This document shows, piece by piece, positions 10,784 to 22,470 of a stretch of DNA of 27,702 nt. The DNA lies in contig NW_003143840.1 of NCBI RefSeq assembly GCF_000003605.2, positions 2,249 to 29,950 on the forward strand, in the 5' to 3' direction. The DNA is from Saccoglossus kowalevskii (Eukaryota; Hemichordata; Enteropneusta; Harrimaniidae). Under the pieces are notes generated by a model. It saw nothing but the letters and a program-made list of their open reading frames with translations. It was not told the origin of the DNA and searched no databases. A program made the translations under genes and the position numbers. The stretch's first letter is position 1. The number at the start of each line of letters is the position of its first letter.

Positions 10784-12396
10784 AGCGTAAGCCCACAAGG
10801 ATCTGAGAAGCGACACAACAAACAAACACACGAACAATGGTGGGTTTGTTTTTCTGCTGTATTTTTTTCGGAAGACGTATACTAAGTTACATTGAACAGT
10901 GCAAATACGTATTTGCGATTTCAGTAACTATTCACATGCCTTGTTTTCCGAGCTGTCATTCACTAGTTTTAGCTTAGAAAATGATTAACGTTATGAATTA
11001 ATGATTTGAGTGTACGATTTCCGTGCCGTAAGTTTGTAGTGTGTAACGAAACAATCATAGGCGATTTTAGTATGTGGTTGGTTGCCGAAATCTAGCAGGA
11101 AATAATGCTTATAAATGACACGAGTTATACAGGTTCGGCTTAAATAGTAGTAGCGGCAATTTTAGGCGTCTTTTATCATTTATAAACAATAATTTCTACA
11201 AGACTTTGGCAACTAACCGCATACGTTAGATCGTCAACTTCACGTCCCAGTGTAACACGTTATACTACTAGTAATTGTGGAGATAATTGCAGGCAATTCA
11301 ATTGGTTTTGTATTTTATCCACACAGATTAATCATGGTAACACAAGCAAACCTGTTTGTGGTTTCAGTTTCGTAAGCAATTGTATCAATGTTAAAGGCAA
11401 GTTGGTCCATGGCAACACGCGAAAAAGACGAGTTACTAATCCAGATATCTTATGCGATGTGTTACAAGATATACAATTACCATCATCCATATGTGTGATT
11501 TGTATGGGTTTTAATATTAGTAATCCAAATTTTCATTAGGTACTGTATTTTATCAACAATCATGGCATGCAGGTCACATCATAGCTGCGGTTTCGTAGCT
11601 CTTTATTGCGACCTACAATCGAATTTCGCCCTATCAATTTCATTTGGACGTCTTCTTTTTAATTTTGTTGTTGTACGTCGAACATAGAGCTACGGGATCT
11701 AACACCGTTTAAAAACAGAAATCTGGCATACGTAAATTAAATCGCCTTTGCTTTCGATTACGATGGTGTGACGTACCTTTATTGTGAATTGATTGCTGGT
11801 TGAATAACATACAAACTTTTGTTTGCAATGTATTTATTACTTTTTTTGCTTATCTTTTTATTGATAAGGTATCCATTGTCAGATTGACTCCAGTGATAGG
11901 CTCAAAGTTTTAGAAAGCAAACATGGGGACCCCTTAAGTTGGTGTCTATTTATAAACACATTTTCTATATTCACTCATGTTTATTTGAATTATTTATTGT
12001 ATTTATGAAATGTTATTCTCATTGTTCCAAGAAAGCAATCACATACAGTATTTATAATTGTATGATTTTTGTTTAATAATAGAAACTAGCTGCATAACGC
12101 AATTTATCTACTGATTTCGGTCACGTGGTACAAAACTATAGGTCTCGCGTAATTTGCTATGAACCCTGGAATCCAAAATGGCGTCTTTCGTCTTGTTATT
12201 TTTCTCCGACTCGGTGTACGGTAAATAAAGTCATTTTTTATGACCACCTTCATCATTTCACAGCGCAAATAGGTTCTGGTCATTGTTTGGAAGTAAATAA
12301 ACATAGTGAGTACTTTCGAAGGTCTTAAAATGTGATTTTCGCGACGACCAAATTTGGCATGTGGATTTTAACCGGTATTCAGTCGCACAAGGCTCC
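10784..12396. other. TE2 interior without recognisable coding sequence
   Basis: These 1.6 kb are AT-rich and show no family-like reading frame on either strand. The expected location of a transposase is empty or decayed beyond recognition. Confidence 0.55.
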
Positions 12397-12458
12397 ATAG
12401 CCCTATGGGCCGGCCAGAGTCAGTCACGTAAATAATGCGGTCGGCAACATAGGGCTAT
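12397..12458. repeat. 62-bp hairpin inside TE2
   Basis: ATAGCCCTATG (12397-12407) and its exact reverse complement CATAGGGCTAT (12448-12458) bracket a loop whose stem-proximal bases (GGCCGG against GGTCGG) can partly extend the pairing. The GC-rich stem stands out from the surrounding AT-rich DNA. It may be a small foldback insertion or a structural element of TE2. Confidence 0.7.
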
Positions 12459-12914
12459 GATTCCCTAGTCACATCAATGTATGTTACCCCCAAAATCGAA
12501 TTGAATCCAAATTGGTGTTCATGATGTAAAAATAATTTGCAAACTAGCTAATAGTAAATTATCCCCAATAGTAATGTCATGTAGATACATCAATGTATAA
12601 TGTCCCTATCAAATCCTTTGATTTGTTCACAAGATAATCTTCTGGAACACACCTTAAACTCACATTTATTTACATTAATGGTGTTTTTTTCACTCTGATT
12701 TTAAATGCATAAATGGTCAACAAAGTGATGTGTACATGTACACTGATTTATTCAGTTTGGTCTGAAGCAGTGCTTCTAAACTTTCAATAGAACATCATGA
12801 AGACTGTGATGAATCTGCCAATACAGCCAATACATTCTAAACTGCCCGGGTCATGTGATGACTCGTCACTCTGTATGGGCACAGTAGTGGACCATATATT
12901 TGTCTACATAGATT

Positions 12915-12986
12915 AGTTAGCATGAGTGTCGCAATTACTACAAGAGCAGTAGTTAGCATAAGAGTCGCAATTACTACAAGAGCAGT
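12915..12986. repeat. Two 36-bp tandem copies inside the helicase tail
   Basis: 12915-12950 and 12951-12986 differ at only a few bases. On the minus strand each encodes CSCSNCD plus a YAN or HAN ending. This is an in-frame duplication of a Cys-rich module at the C-terminal end of the RecQ-like pseudogene. Confidence 0.85.
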
Positions 12987-13763
12987 TTCATTCACATATA
13001 TCACAGCAGTTGTGAAGTGATTCCTTGTTTTTTAAAACACTTAAGTCTTTACTGGATGCAAAATCTTCAAATAATTTAACTCTCCTACAGAGAGTATCAT
13101 TTTTGACATAACTTGTTGGACAAATGTCTCGTAACATTCCACCGTGATAAAATAACACGGCATGAAATCATGTTTACTATCTCTTCCAACTATGCCAGAT
13201 TCTTATATCTAGCTCTCAAGATCAAATGATGGCCCATAGTGAAGTACATGGTAAGTTGATTTCATGTCAATACCTAGCTGTTGTACAAAAAATAATTTCA
13301 AATTAGAAGTAGATAATATAGTAAATTCTTTTAGATGCGATTACTGGACTGTTACATTCTTCTCGATGTGGTACATGCCTATATAATCAACTGATTGAGG
13401 GTATTCCTCCTTAAAAAAATGATAAAGTGCTCCTGTTGCATTAATAGGTGAACAGTATACTATTGTCCTGGGGAATTCATGTTGATCTTCTCGTAGCATG
13501 TCGACAGATAGTCTGATGTTATCTCTGTTTTGGCAAACATTTACAACTTTGCAGTCTGGAATGATTAAACTTTCCTTAATCTGATTTTGCAGACCTTTTA
13601 TTGCTGTTGCTGTTAATGCCAACATTCCGACACCAAGAAAAAACGATCTCAGTTCCCAAACATGTGAGAAATATGCTCGGAATACCCCTTCTAGTCCCTT
13701 TCGTCTGCTTTTGTTACTTGCATCAGATTTTTCACTCCTGTTACAGCGCTGTAAATTGATCAA
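12915..13763 (-). pseudogene. RecQ-like superfamily II DNA helicase, C-terminal two-thirds, broken
   Basis: RecQ enzymes are ATP-driven 3'-5' DNA helicases. On the minus strand, 13763-13341 reads GELRS-like WELRSFF, then MLALTATA (motif III), NRDNIRLSV, RTIVYCSPINATGALYHFF (motif IV) and DYIGMYH. After a stop at about 13338 the same frame continues LGIDMK (about 13280, motif V), LHYGPSFDLES (about 13250-13218) and ESGIVGRD (about 13205-13180, motif VI, with two stops just before it). A frame change leads to HGGMLRDIC, then LCRRVKLFEDF, LHNCCDIC (about 13020) and CSCSNC repeats. This order matches RecQ-like proteins that are highly multicopy in cnidarians and molluscs. Motifs 0-II, including Walker A and the DEAH box, are absent from the 320 bp left before the TIR. 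A T-rich tract ending ACAG at about 13750 suggests a 3' splice site, so the N-terminal exon may be lost. Confidence 0.85.
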
Positions 13764-14085
13764 AAAAAAATATGCTAAATTTAGATGTTAAAGAGATTCA
13801 TGTTGAATTCAAGATTACGTCATGTTTGTCATAGTTTTCTCATTATGGGTACTGGGCCATCAGGATACTCAAAATGAAATAAATATCGAGATTACAAGAG
13901 TCCGAAATGTGGTTTATGGTAATAATGTGTTTTTTTTCAATTTTTTCTTTAATGTGATTATTTATTTATATCTCAAAAAATCTCTGACATAGGATGAAAA
14001 AAATGTATATTAATATAGTGATATAAATCCTAATATTGTTGAAAAAATTTCACAAAATTTACATAAGAATTTAGTCAGTTTCCAG

Positions 14086-14225
14086 ATTACCAAAACTTTA
14101 AAAATACCAGCAAATAAATTGAAAAAGAAAACACAATAAAATATATGAAAAAAATACGAATGATATTATATTAACAAAAAAAGAAGCAAAAAAGCCCAAA
14201 CTAGAATCTTATTTCAATCAGATTG
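14086..14225 (-). repeat. TE2 right terminal inverted repeat
   Basis: This is the inverted copy of 10664-10783. It ends ...ATTTCAATCAGATTG at 14225, immediately before the duplicated GGCACGGCT. Confidence 0.88.
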
Positions 14226-14234
14226 GGCACGGCT
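14226..14234. repeat. TE2 target-site duplication, right copy
   Basis: GGCACGGCT is identical to 10655-10663. The following bases (TTAACCACG) belong to the interrupted reverse-transcriptase gene. Confidence 0.9.
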
Positions 14235-14310
14235 TTAACCACGTTATGACACGACACCTAGATCGGCTATGAGAGTAGAATGTATCTGTAGAACAAATAA
14301 GTTTTAATAA
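14226..14310 (-). pseudogene. Non-LTR retrotransposon reverse transcriptase, upstream fragment
   Basis: Minus-strand codons at 14241-14227 read WLKPC. With one TE2 duplication removed, they run straight into LSKW on the far side of TE2, resembling the WFKSYLSNR stretch of jockey/CR1-like reverse transcriptases. Further upstream, HSTLIADLGVVS (about 14290-14255) resembles the usual DHS.LL.KL..YGV segment. Stops and a frame change show decay. The similarity is too weak to follow beyond about 14310, so the 5' part of the retrotransposon is missing or unrecognisable. Confidence 0.6.
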
Positions 14311-16200
14311 ACATTATTATTATAGTCACACATATTTACTTGTCGTGTTGTCAGGCAAGACATTACAAATAAATGCCCCAATACTTGCTGATAGAGTATA
14401 TGTATGGTATTTTGAGTGAGGCTATATTGTTGATGCAATTATAGTGTACACTTCTATTGTAATGGAGAATGTACTTGTGATTTGATTCAACAAGGCAGAT
14501 TGGTTAGTAACTGTTGAGTGAAGGTCGACTTCAGGGACGACTCTTAATTCGTATGAACTGTTGTCCCCTCAGTCTCGTGCGTGCACATAACAATTGATAT
14601 TCAAACATATGTGATTGATAAGCTTTACTTGTAATCTGTACGTACTAAAATGTACATGAATACAACTAATTGAGTCCATGGGCAATGTCAAGTTAGTTAT
14701 TTGCCGTATTAAATTTGACATTCACTTGAACTGATCCTAAATATTCTTGGGAAATATTTATGATAAGTTGCAAAGTAAATTAGTGGCAGTTTTATATTTG
14801 ACCGTCACGTGAACTTGATATGACCCTGGGCAATATAGCTTAGTCGCAATATGTCGTGTTCGAAATGAGTCTCATTGCATAGATTATGTTCCGAGGTCAA
14901 TCTTAAATAATTAAGGTTATTCATATATATTGTTTGTGCATCACCTTTTTTTGCGCAGCAAGTGTGGCGTAGTAGTTTGTATAATTTATTTGATACATCA
15001 CGTAGAATATATTTGCATAATTTATTTGATGCATCACGTAGGATATATCTGTATAATTTATTTGACACATCACGTAGGACATGTACTCTTGTAAAAATTG
15101 TAAACCGTATTCCGTTTTACCTAAATACACGTTTATGATAGTAGCTCACGAAATATTTGTAAATAAATAAAACATATCTTATTTTCAAATAACCATAATT
15201 GTATGATACTTATATATAATTACACGATTTCTGTTAAGACTTCAGATGGCACGAGTGATTTATAACCCTCACAATGTTGTAATAATCTTAGCCGCAGTCG
15301 AGAATTTGTGCTACCATGACCTTGGATTATATATTTATCGCATACATTTTCCCAACAAGTGAAACAGCGGAGTGTTTAATGATTAACTATTTCTGAAATA
15401 ACATTAAATATTTTGTTGACGTTCATTGTTCTGTTTACATATTATAGAAAGTTAAGTGTGGTTATGATGAGATCGCAAATCACGGGCGATTGTTATTCTA
15501 TAACCGGCTTTTCGCTGTAATCACAATCATGGTCACGCTAATCATACTGCTATTTTGAGTATCGGAAAAGATTCTGATTATGAAATTAATATTCGGCAGC
15601 AATTCAAACAACAGTATATATTGCCAGCAGACGACGCCCGTATTCAAACATTAGTAAAACTTATATCTTGATTAAATCATAGGCATGTTGCAATTTGAAT
15701 GGCGGAGACACATTTCATATTATAGTTCAGCTCGTTTGTGTTATTTATTCAAATTTTCTGGGATTTTTTCAAAAATGTTGAATAAATTGTTTTTGACAAT
15801 TAACTAGCTTGCCAACATGAACCAATTTCACAGTATATACCCCGGAGGTTCCGGGCAACCTGGCGGATAATCTTTTTCTATTCTATATGCTCAACTAAAC
15901 CCATGTATGCAAACAAGTCGCATGAAAATCTGTCTTGCTCTGTGATGACCTGGGAAGAGTACGAGTGGTGATAATTACCGCGTATTGAACTGCGGACAAA
16001 CTTCTAAAAGCGCGTACAATGACAAAAACTACGTGACGTCAAACAATGTGACATTTTTTGTAATAATACGCCGCATTGTGAAAGTACGTATGTTAACAGT
16101 TATCATTATTATAGTGAACACGTGAATCTAATTACTTTAAGCAAAATGTTTATTATTCAACGTTTTGAAAATTTCTATACAAATTGGAATTGATGAATAC

Positions 16201-16203
<3 letters not shown>
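14311..16203. other. AT-rich non-coding stretch
   Basis: I see no supported gene. Apart from the 36-bp tandem repeat at 14979-15086, there may be a very diverged two-copy repeat of about 115 bp at 14660-14850, sharing TTTGAC.TTCAC.TGAACT and GGGCAAT blocks, but it is too weak to call separately. Confidence 0.5.
14979..15086. repeat. Three tandem copies of a 36-bp unit
   Basis: The units 14979-15014, 15015-15050 and 15051-15086 share TATAATTTATTTGA, then CATCACGTAG. They differ by a few substitutions each. The minus strand reads open through them (SNKLYRYILRDA-like repeats) because 36 is a multiple of three, and nothing else suggests a gene. Confidence 0.92.

Positions 16204-16286
<83 letters not shown>
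16204..16286. repeat. (TA)n microsatellite
   Basis: About 80 bp of uninterrupted TA dinucleotides. The length is likely to be polymorphic and prone to assembly error. Confidence 0.98.
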
Positions 16287-16287
<1 letters not shown>

Positions 16288-19200
16288 ATTATGCTCCTTT
16301 TTGGTAAGTGTTTTCATAATCACTTATTAGTAGAAATTTCAACATCATGCATGCAAATTAATGTATTGCGTTTATTATTCCATGTACATTCGAACAATCT
16401 TGACTCTGTGGAAGTTTTACTACTTTCACATAATATCTATTGAGAACAATACAAAAAATATTATTTATCGATAATACTAGTATATTATTATTTATCATTT
16501 CATGTTTCACTGTTCGTGTATTGTTTACGAAAATGGACATTCTTTCAGGCGTAGCATTTTGAGACAAAGGTTTGTAAATATAGTAGTATGATATTTGTAG
16601 CCAGCAGATTCGGTAGCATATGTAACCATACGCCTATGTATGTATTGTACCGGGATATCAGAGCTTCTCGTTGCCATGACTGCTTATTAAAACACGCATG
16701 CGCTGACGATAGCAGAAATGATACATACTGTGTTATAAGTCCATTTGTAGTAGTTTCGCAGCGATATTCAGATTATCGGCATCAAGATTCAAGATTGCGT
16801 TTTTTGCTTGTCAATAAAATATCTGGATAATAAGAAGGTTGTTAAGACCTGGATAATATACTTAGACGTGTAGAAATGAAAGTGATACAAAAGACGAACA
16901 GAGGCAGCCTTTGACCGAAACTTTGCAAGCATATACTTGATATGAGAGTATTATAGAATGTCACTCTGGAGTAGTATATCAATATCATCATCTTGTTTGT
17001 TATTATTAAAATAAACTCAGAAAATATTAAACTGAATAGAGTATACACATGAAGCACTGTCTGGCGCCACATAGTCTATTGATTGCTAGCCCACAGTGTT
17101 AGGGTGCAAGCAGCTGATTGATGGTGCTATTATATTTGGAAAACCTAAAGCACATGTTATACATCAATTAACAAAGCGCATTTCTTTTCATTCATTTTTC
17201 CATTATATGCAGATATACTAGTGAATGTCTATAGATAACATCTATTTTTATTTAAAAGAAAACCTTTCCAGATTAACAAAAATCTTCTGACTAGTTCCGA
17301 ATTTAAACGAAACAAGAGATATATGTCGGTGAATTTGTTTTGATACGTTTGTGTCTAAATCACCAAAATATTCACTTTAAATGTATGTCATGGTACACAA
17401 TGAATGGAGTCACACTTGGTAGCATTTTTGAAGACACCAATTCAAATTAAAAACAACATGAATGGTTGTCTGTAATTCGTTGAGTTTTTATTTATTTTTG
17501 ATTGCCAAATATAATTTCGTACATGTTATCAATGTACATAGTTACGTTAAGTGAAGAGTGGACCAGTTAAAATAGAAAGGGCAATTTAGGTTTTAAAAAC
17601 AAATTATGTATACATTTACGCTCAAAACTTGTGTGGAAAATTTGCTTGACCACCCGTCATCAGGGAGATTGTGGGTTCGACTCTCAATGTCGATTACACA
17701 CTCCCCTGTGCAAAACAGTTGGGTCTACCCACTGACCAGGCTTACGGAATTCATATTAGGGAGATGGCATCTTTTCATACAGCTGTCGTACAAGATCCAT
17801 TCATTTCTGTCCCCAAAAATAGCGGTTTCTGTGAGACAACTGACGCATTCTTCTCAGTATACGTGCATGATTGTGATGGGTCGTCCCTCATTTCCAAGTC
17901 TGTAATTTGATCTGTCCTGTTGACCAGAAATGATTGTATGAGTGGGAAATGTGCATCTTTAATCAGTTAAATATTGATTAAATAAGAATAAAAAAACATG
18001 CTCGGGTAGTATCTGCTTTTGAAAAATAAAAACAAACCAAAATACGATATCATATACTGCAAAACACCATCTTTAAAGCTTTCATCATTATTTAAAAAGG
18101 TCGACCCTTAAGTACATTGTTGAGTGGCAATAATACTTGCAGCCATTTTCTATATGTTTATACCTAATCACTAGGCAACATTCATACTTCATTATTAACT
18201 ATGTGCTTCTAATATTTTATCATGCTCCCGTTACCCAGCCTGATTTAGATGTACATTTGAACGACATCCTTATTTGGAGAGATGTGCATAATTAGGAATC
18301 GGAACTATAGTTTAAGTCGAATTGCTTCGTGGCGCCATTCTGCTATTTGCCTGTCCTGCGTGTCCAATCATAACAACGTACTATATCGTTTCTCATAGAC
18401 GACAAACAATGTATTCCACTTGTACATGAGACGATGAATTATTCTCTGTTCATGTGTGACTTATGTTCCATTTTAATCCCAACCATCAAATTTGTAAGGC
18501 CATGTATTTTGGAATTATTAATTTGGTGAGACAGCACTTCGGCTGTTTGCCCGCAGGTAGTTTGCGACTTGATTATGTGACTAATGCTTATTGTGTCATG
18601 TCGTAATCTAAACCAATTGTAAATAAAATTGCAGGTTTTATCATCAGACGAGAAATATGTCAATGGGAGAAGGGATAATACAAATACTTTTTGTTTTCTT
18701 GAAATAAGCAAATGTGATATTGTAGTATAGCATAATAATTACCACTGACTCATACGGTGTAGTAATGTAGTTACTTCTGCCACACACTGCGTTTAGGCTA
18801 CAGCTATAAATTGCAAATATTATAATGTGGGTCGTTTGGAAAACAGATAAACTATTTATAAAATATATGGGAAATGAAAGAGATAATACATACAACATAC
18901 AACAGAGACCCGAACTACAACGTTCATCCATCAGCCCTCTGTATGGGATATGCGATGCCAAAATGGACAAAGACAAAGTTTTTTTAATAGAGTGCATTGT
19001 GGGGTAAACATGTTTTAGAAACGTCAACAATCAAGGTATGAGTAATATTTACATAAATTAGCATAAAGAACTATCTGTTCACGAATCATTTGCTCCATGG
19101 AAAGCACCCCTTTAATTGTCCAGATTATCCCTCCCCTGGGGAGGTGGTGGTGGTACAGAACGCATCAATTTAACACAGGCAACTGTGCGATTGTATATTT

Positions 19201-22200
19201 ACGATCCTGAAATTGTTCTTGAAGAAAATGTGCTAATATTTGAAACTCTAACTAGTAGTAATACTAAATTGGAATTCCACAGTCAGTCCCCGCTAGCAAT
19301 TTATCTTACTTCAAATTTATTGATGTCGTCGAAATGTCGAAATTATATAAACTGTGAACAGAATCAATTTGGTGAAACTGATCAATGGTAGGCCATAAAC
19401 CTGTCTGAAGATTCCAATATCCAAATCCATTAAAATTCTGACTGATTTTACAACATTTGTGCAATATAATCCAAACTATTAATTTGGATAATGTCTTTTG
19501 AAATGGCGTGTATATATTATGTCGTCTGCACACTGCTGTAATGCAACAACAAAACTTCCATTATAAAATATTGAGAAAATTCTCTTAAATACGATTATTA
19601 CTTTTGTTGAGTATATGGTTACAATATGGATAGCCTTGGGAAATGCCCTTATCAGTTAATTATATTACATTTTTAAAGCCTGTAAAACTCAACCGCTTAG
19701 GTGATCAGTCGTATTATAAAGAATAGGTTGTGGGAAATTATATTATTACTTTCATGCCGCAAAAGGATACTATAATAATGCTAACGTGATTTTCAGGGAA
19801 ATCAGTGCTGTGAAATAAAAATAGTATAAAAGGTATGACATTACCTCCGGGATTTTCTGCCATTAGAACATAATTCCACAATAAATGTAACATCATAAAA
19901 GGTCTAATAACTTTAGATCACTAAGACATTCAATAAGTCTGTGGTCGTTAAAACAGTCAAGCCATCGGGCAACAAAACGCGTTACATGTCAGGGAACAAT
20001 ATATGTATTGAACTCACAGCAACTAAGCCCGACTGTAATTTCTTTTATTATCAAGTAGTTTCTTATCAATTCAGAAAAAAACACATCCTCAGAACCAAAA
20101 TTTCACTAGTGTGTGTCAATCAGTGACTTGACGAATTGATTTGCGAACAGTGAAATACTCCAAACTTTAGTAAACATTGTGTTTAAGTTTCACATCAATC
20201 GCGGTAGCATGTTAAATATAACCTGAGTACGTGACACCACGTCACTACGAGGTCAAAGGTGCTCTTTCAGTTTGGTTGGCTAATTTGGCGTGGGATTTAG
20301 TTGGTGCGGCAAATTGCGTTTAAGTCAGTCATGTCCTAACATGAACATTCTGTAAATTAATTTACTTGAAACAGTTTGCCATTGATGGATATACCTATTT
20401 TGTTTACTGCCTACCCCGCTGGATACAAGTTCCCAAAATAGAATTTATTAACCGATTGCAAACATTACCGAAGGGAGTGGCATATCGGCTACGAGTTATC
20501 CAATCTATCATACGACGACAACATTCATATTTTGCCGTCGGCAGTTAAACGTTTCTAAAAACATCTTTAATGCGCGAGAATGAAACATGTTTGTAACAAG
20601 TGCTTTAGTTTATTTACGCGATTACAGTCGCACATTAGACTCGACAGATGGGCAATTGATTTCGAAAAAAAGTGATTGGCTGTTAGCAGTGGTGTGTGGT
20701 ATTCAAACTAGATACAATAAAACGAGTTCGACAGCTAACAAATAGAATCGTTTCTTGAAAATAAAAGTCGAAATTTTCCTTACGGTATCTGTGAAAGTAT
20801 ATGCGACGTTAAAATGTTCGTGCAAGTGAGATGACGGTAATAGCCTGTGTAAGCAACAGAAGTACTTAGAGTATTACAATTCGAAAATTATTATGCAGTA
20901 GATTATCCAAAATTTGTTATATCTATGTTGAATATCATTTCCCTTGCCTTTATTTACACTGTTCGGGTCATGCATAGCATAGAAATAATATTATAAATTT
21001 TTGAGGTTTGCTATTCCAATATGTCTTGTTATCTTAATACATTTAAAAGTCAGTACGCTTTATCCGTCACAATGGTGCCACGTTGTTTATTGAAAATAAA
21101 TGCTTATATACTAGACATAATATCGAACAAAAGGAAGTCCCAATAAAATATTTCAAGCACCAAGCAAACTATCTCCTTCTTGGAATATAAATATACTTTG
21201 CGTTGCACATACTACATATCTTATCATTACATTTGCTCATTTAAATATAAAGAACCAAACAATGGAAGCATTTACAACAACACTGCCATGTATTCTTGGT
21301 TGACTGACTATTAATTTATTCATTCATTACGTGTGTAAATGTACTCCACATTGTCACATTCTATTGCGTTGTGAGTCATTACATTTAGACGTGTCTCGTT
21401 TATTCAGTTCATCTTGCCAATGATGTATAATACAGTGTCCTAGTAAATATGCAAGTAAGGGTTTGCAATTCGCCCATAACACGATTATCGCAACTCCCAG
21501 CCTTTCTCAAACGCGCAATTGGGCGTTAAATTGTGGACCATAACTTGGTTATCGATGTTCCGTGACTCTAATGTTATTATATCTCTCCGCAGTTCAAATC
21601 ACATCGGCCACACTTTAAATTGACGTAGCATGTACAACCATTATATGTTAAATCAGGCAGGAGTGTTTCGAAGCGGAATAGGAATAAAAGTAATAAACCC
21701 TTTAGAATATGTAATTAGCATATTAGTATACGTCATCAACCGGCAATGGACGCATGGAATCTAACGGATACTATAGTGAAATGCATTATTTGGCAAATGC
21801 GCTGTGTTTTATTCTCTATTTATATTACAATTTAATTGTTTTACATGTATTCGTATGGTAAAGTAGCACAACGCTGACATTGTCAAACATTTCAGTTGTA
21901 TTGTGAATGTGAGAACCAACACATCTCATTCTTACATAGTTATATTTTTGACGTATTCATCGTATAATAGTTGAGAGCGGGCATTTCAAATATCCTTTAC
22001 CGAATCCCGGTTCCTGTTACTTTATTTGTAATAAAAGTCTTCCGAGTTAAATTACGACACACCTTAATATATGCTGCTTTTAATTATCCATCGCCATCTA
22101 CCCTCGATCAGCAAATCCTGCACGAACTCATTCTACAAATATTAAAATACGGCTCTTTAAAGACATACGTCATATAATATTATCTTATTTACAGTACAGA

Positions 22201-22470
22201 TGTGTTTTGAGAAAAAGGTATAATTTCATGTAAATATAGATTTATTTGGTATTATTATAATCCGTAACGCCATAAGTTACAGCATGCCGTAATTTTGCGG
22301 TATTTTACGGGGTATTTTCATCCCACCATATTAGGAAATGCGAATTCCAAATATGGCATTATTACGCGCGTGGCTGCCACCAGGGTTTGAACGGACTCCA
22401 CACGAAGAAGTTCGCTGATTCTGTTCTAAACATTGTGGATTTAGGGATTCACATTCGATTAAAAGATGAA
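16287..22470. other. Long AT-rich non-coding stretch
   Basis: About 6.2 kb with no gene I can support. The longest frame (18644-19030, minus) is AT-driven and hydrophobic, with no family resemblance. A possible tRNA-like SINE head lies at 17616-17690. A DR1-like AGGTCA-A-AGGTGC string lies at 20250-20262 but has no gene beside it. Confidence 0.5.
17616..17690 (+). repeat. Possible tRNA-derived SINE head
   Basis: GGTTCGACTCT at 17674-17684 fits an RNA polymerase III B box, and short bases around it (ATTG...CAAT) can pair as a T-arm-like stem. GCTCA at 17620-17624 is a weak A-box candidate about 50 bp upstream. The sequence to about 17910 is less AT-rich than its surroundings and stays open in two frames, so it may be the SINE body or an unrelated repeat. 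No poly-A tail or target duplication was found. Confidence 0.3.

Larger units (their letters stand above)
10664..14225 (-). mobile_element. TE2: DNA transposon with long TIRs, 9-bp TSD and a RecQ-like helicase pseudogene
   Basis: The two ends are inverted copies beginning CAATCTGATT. They show one mismatch in the first 28 bases and stay alignable for about 120-140 bp. A perfect 9-bp direct duplication (GGCACGGCT) flanks the 3,562-bp element. Inside, only a minus-strand RecQ-like helicase fragment (12915-13763) is recognisable, and I see no transposase motif. The element is inserted in the reverse-transcriptase gene, within the codons for WLKPCLSKW. A 9-bp duplication is usual for Mutator-like elements and possible in a few other superfamilies, but without a transposase the class is open. 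It may be a non-autonomous relative carrying captured or ancestral helicase sequence. Confidence 0.88.

Noticed and set aside
14805-15130. Minus-strand frames with repeated SNKLYRYILRDA-like residues
   Set aside because: They arise from a 36-bp tandem repeat whose unit is a multiple of three.
18644-19030. 128-residue minus-strand frame, the longest outside the transposons
   Set aside because: Hydrophobic and low in complexity as expected from AT-rich DNA. No domain, signal or splice context supports it.
20231-20262. GTGAC-ACCAC-GTCAC inverted repeat beside a DR1-like AGGTCA-A-AGGTGC nuclear-receptor site
   Set aside because: Short motifs like this are expected by chance in 27 kb, and no gene or promoter is found nearby.
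22360-22400. GGGTTTGAACGGACTCC resembling a reverse-oriented tRNA T-arm
   Set aside because: The bases around it cannot form a T stem and no cloverleaf can be drawn.
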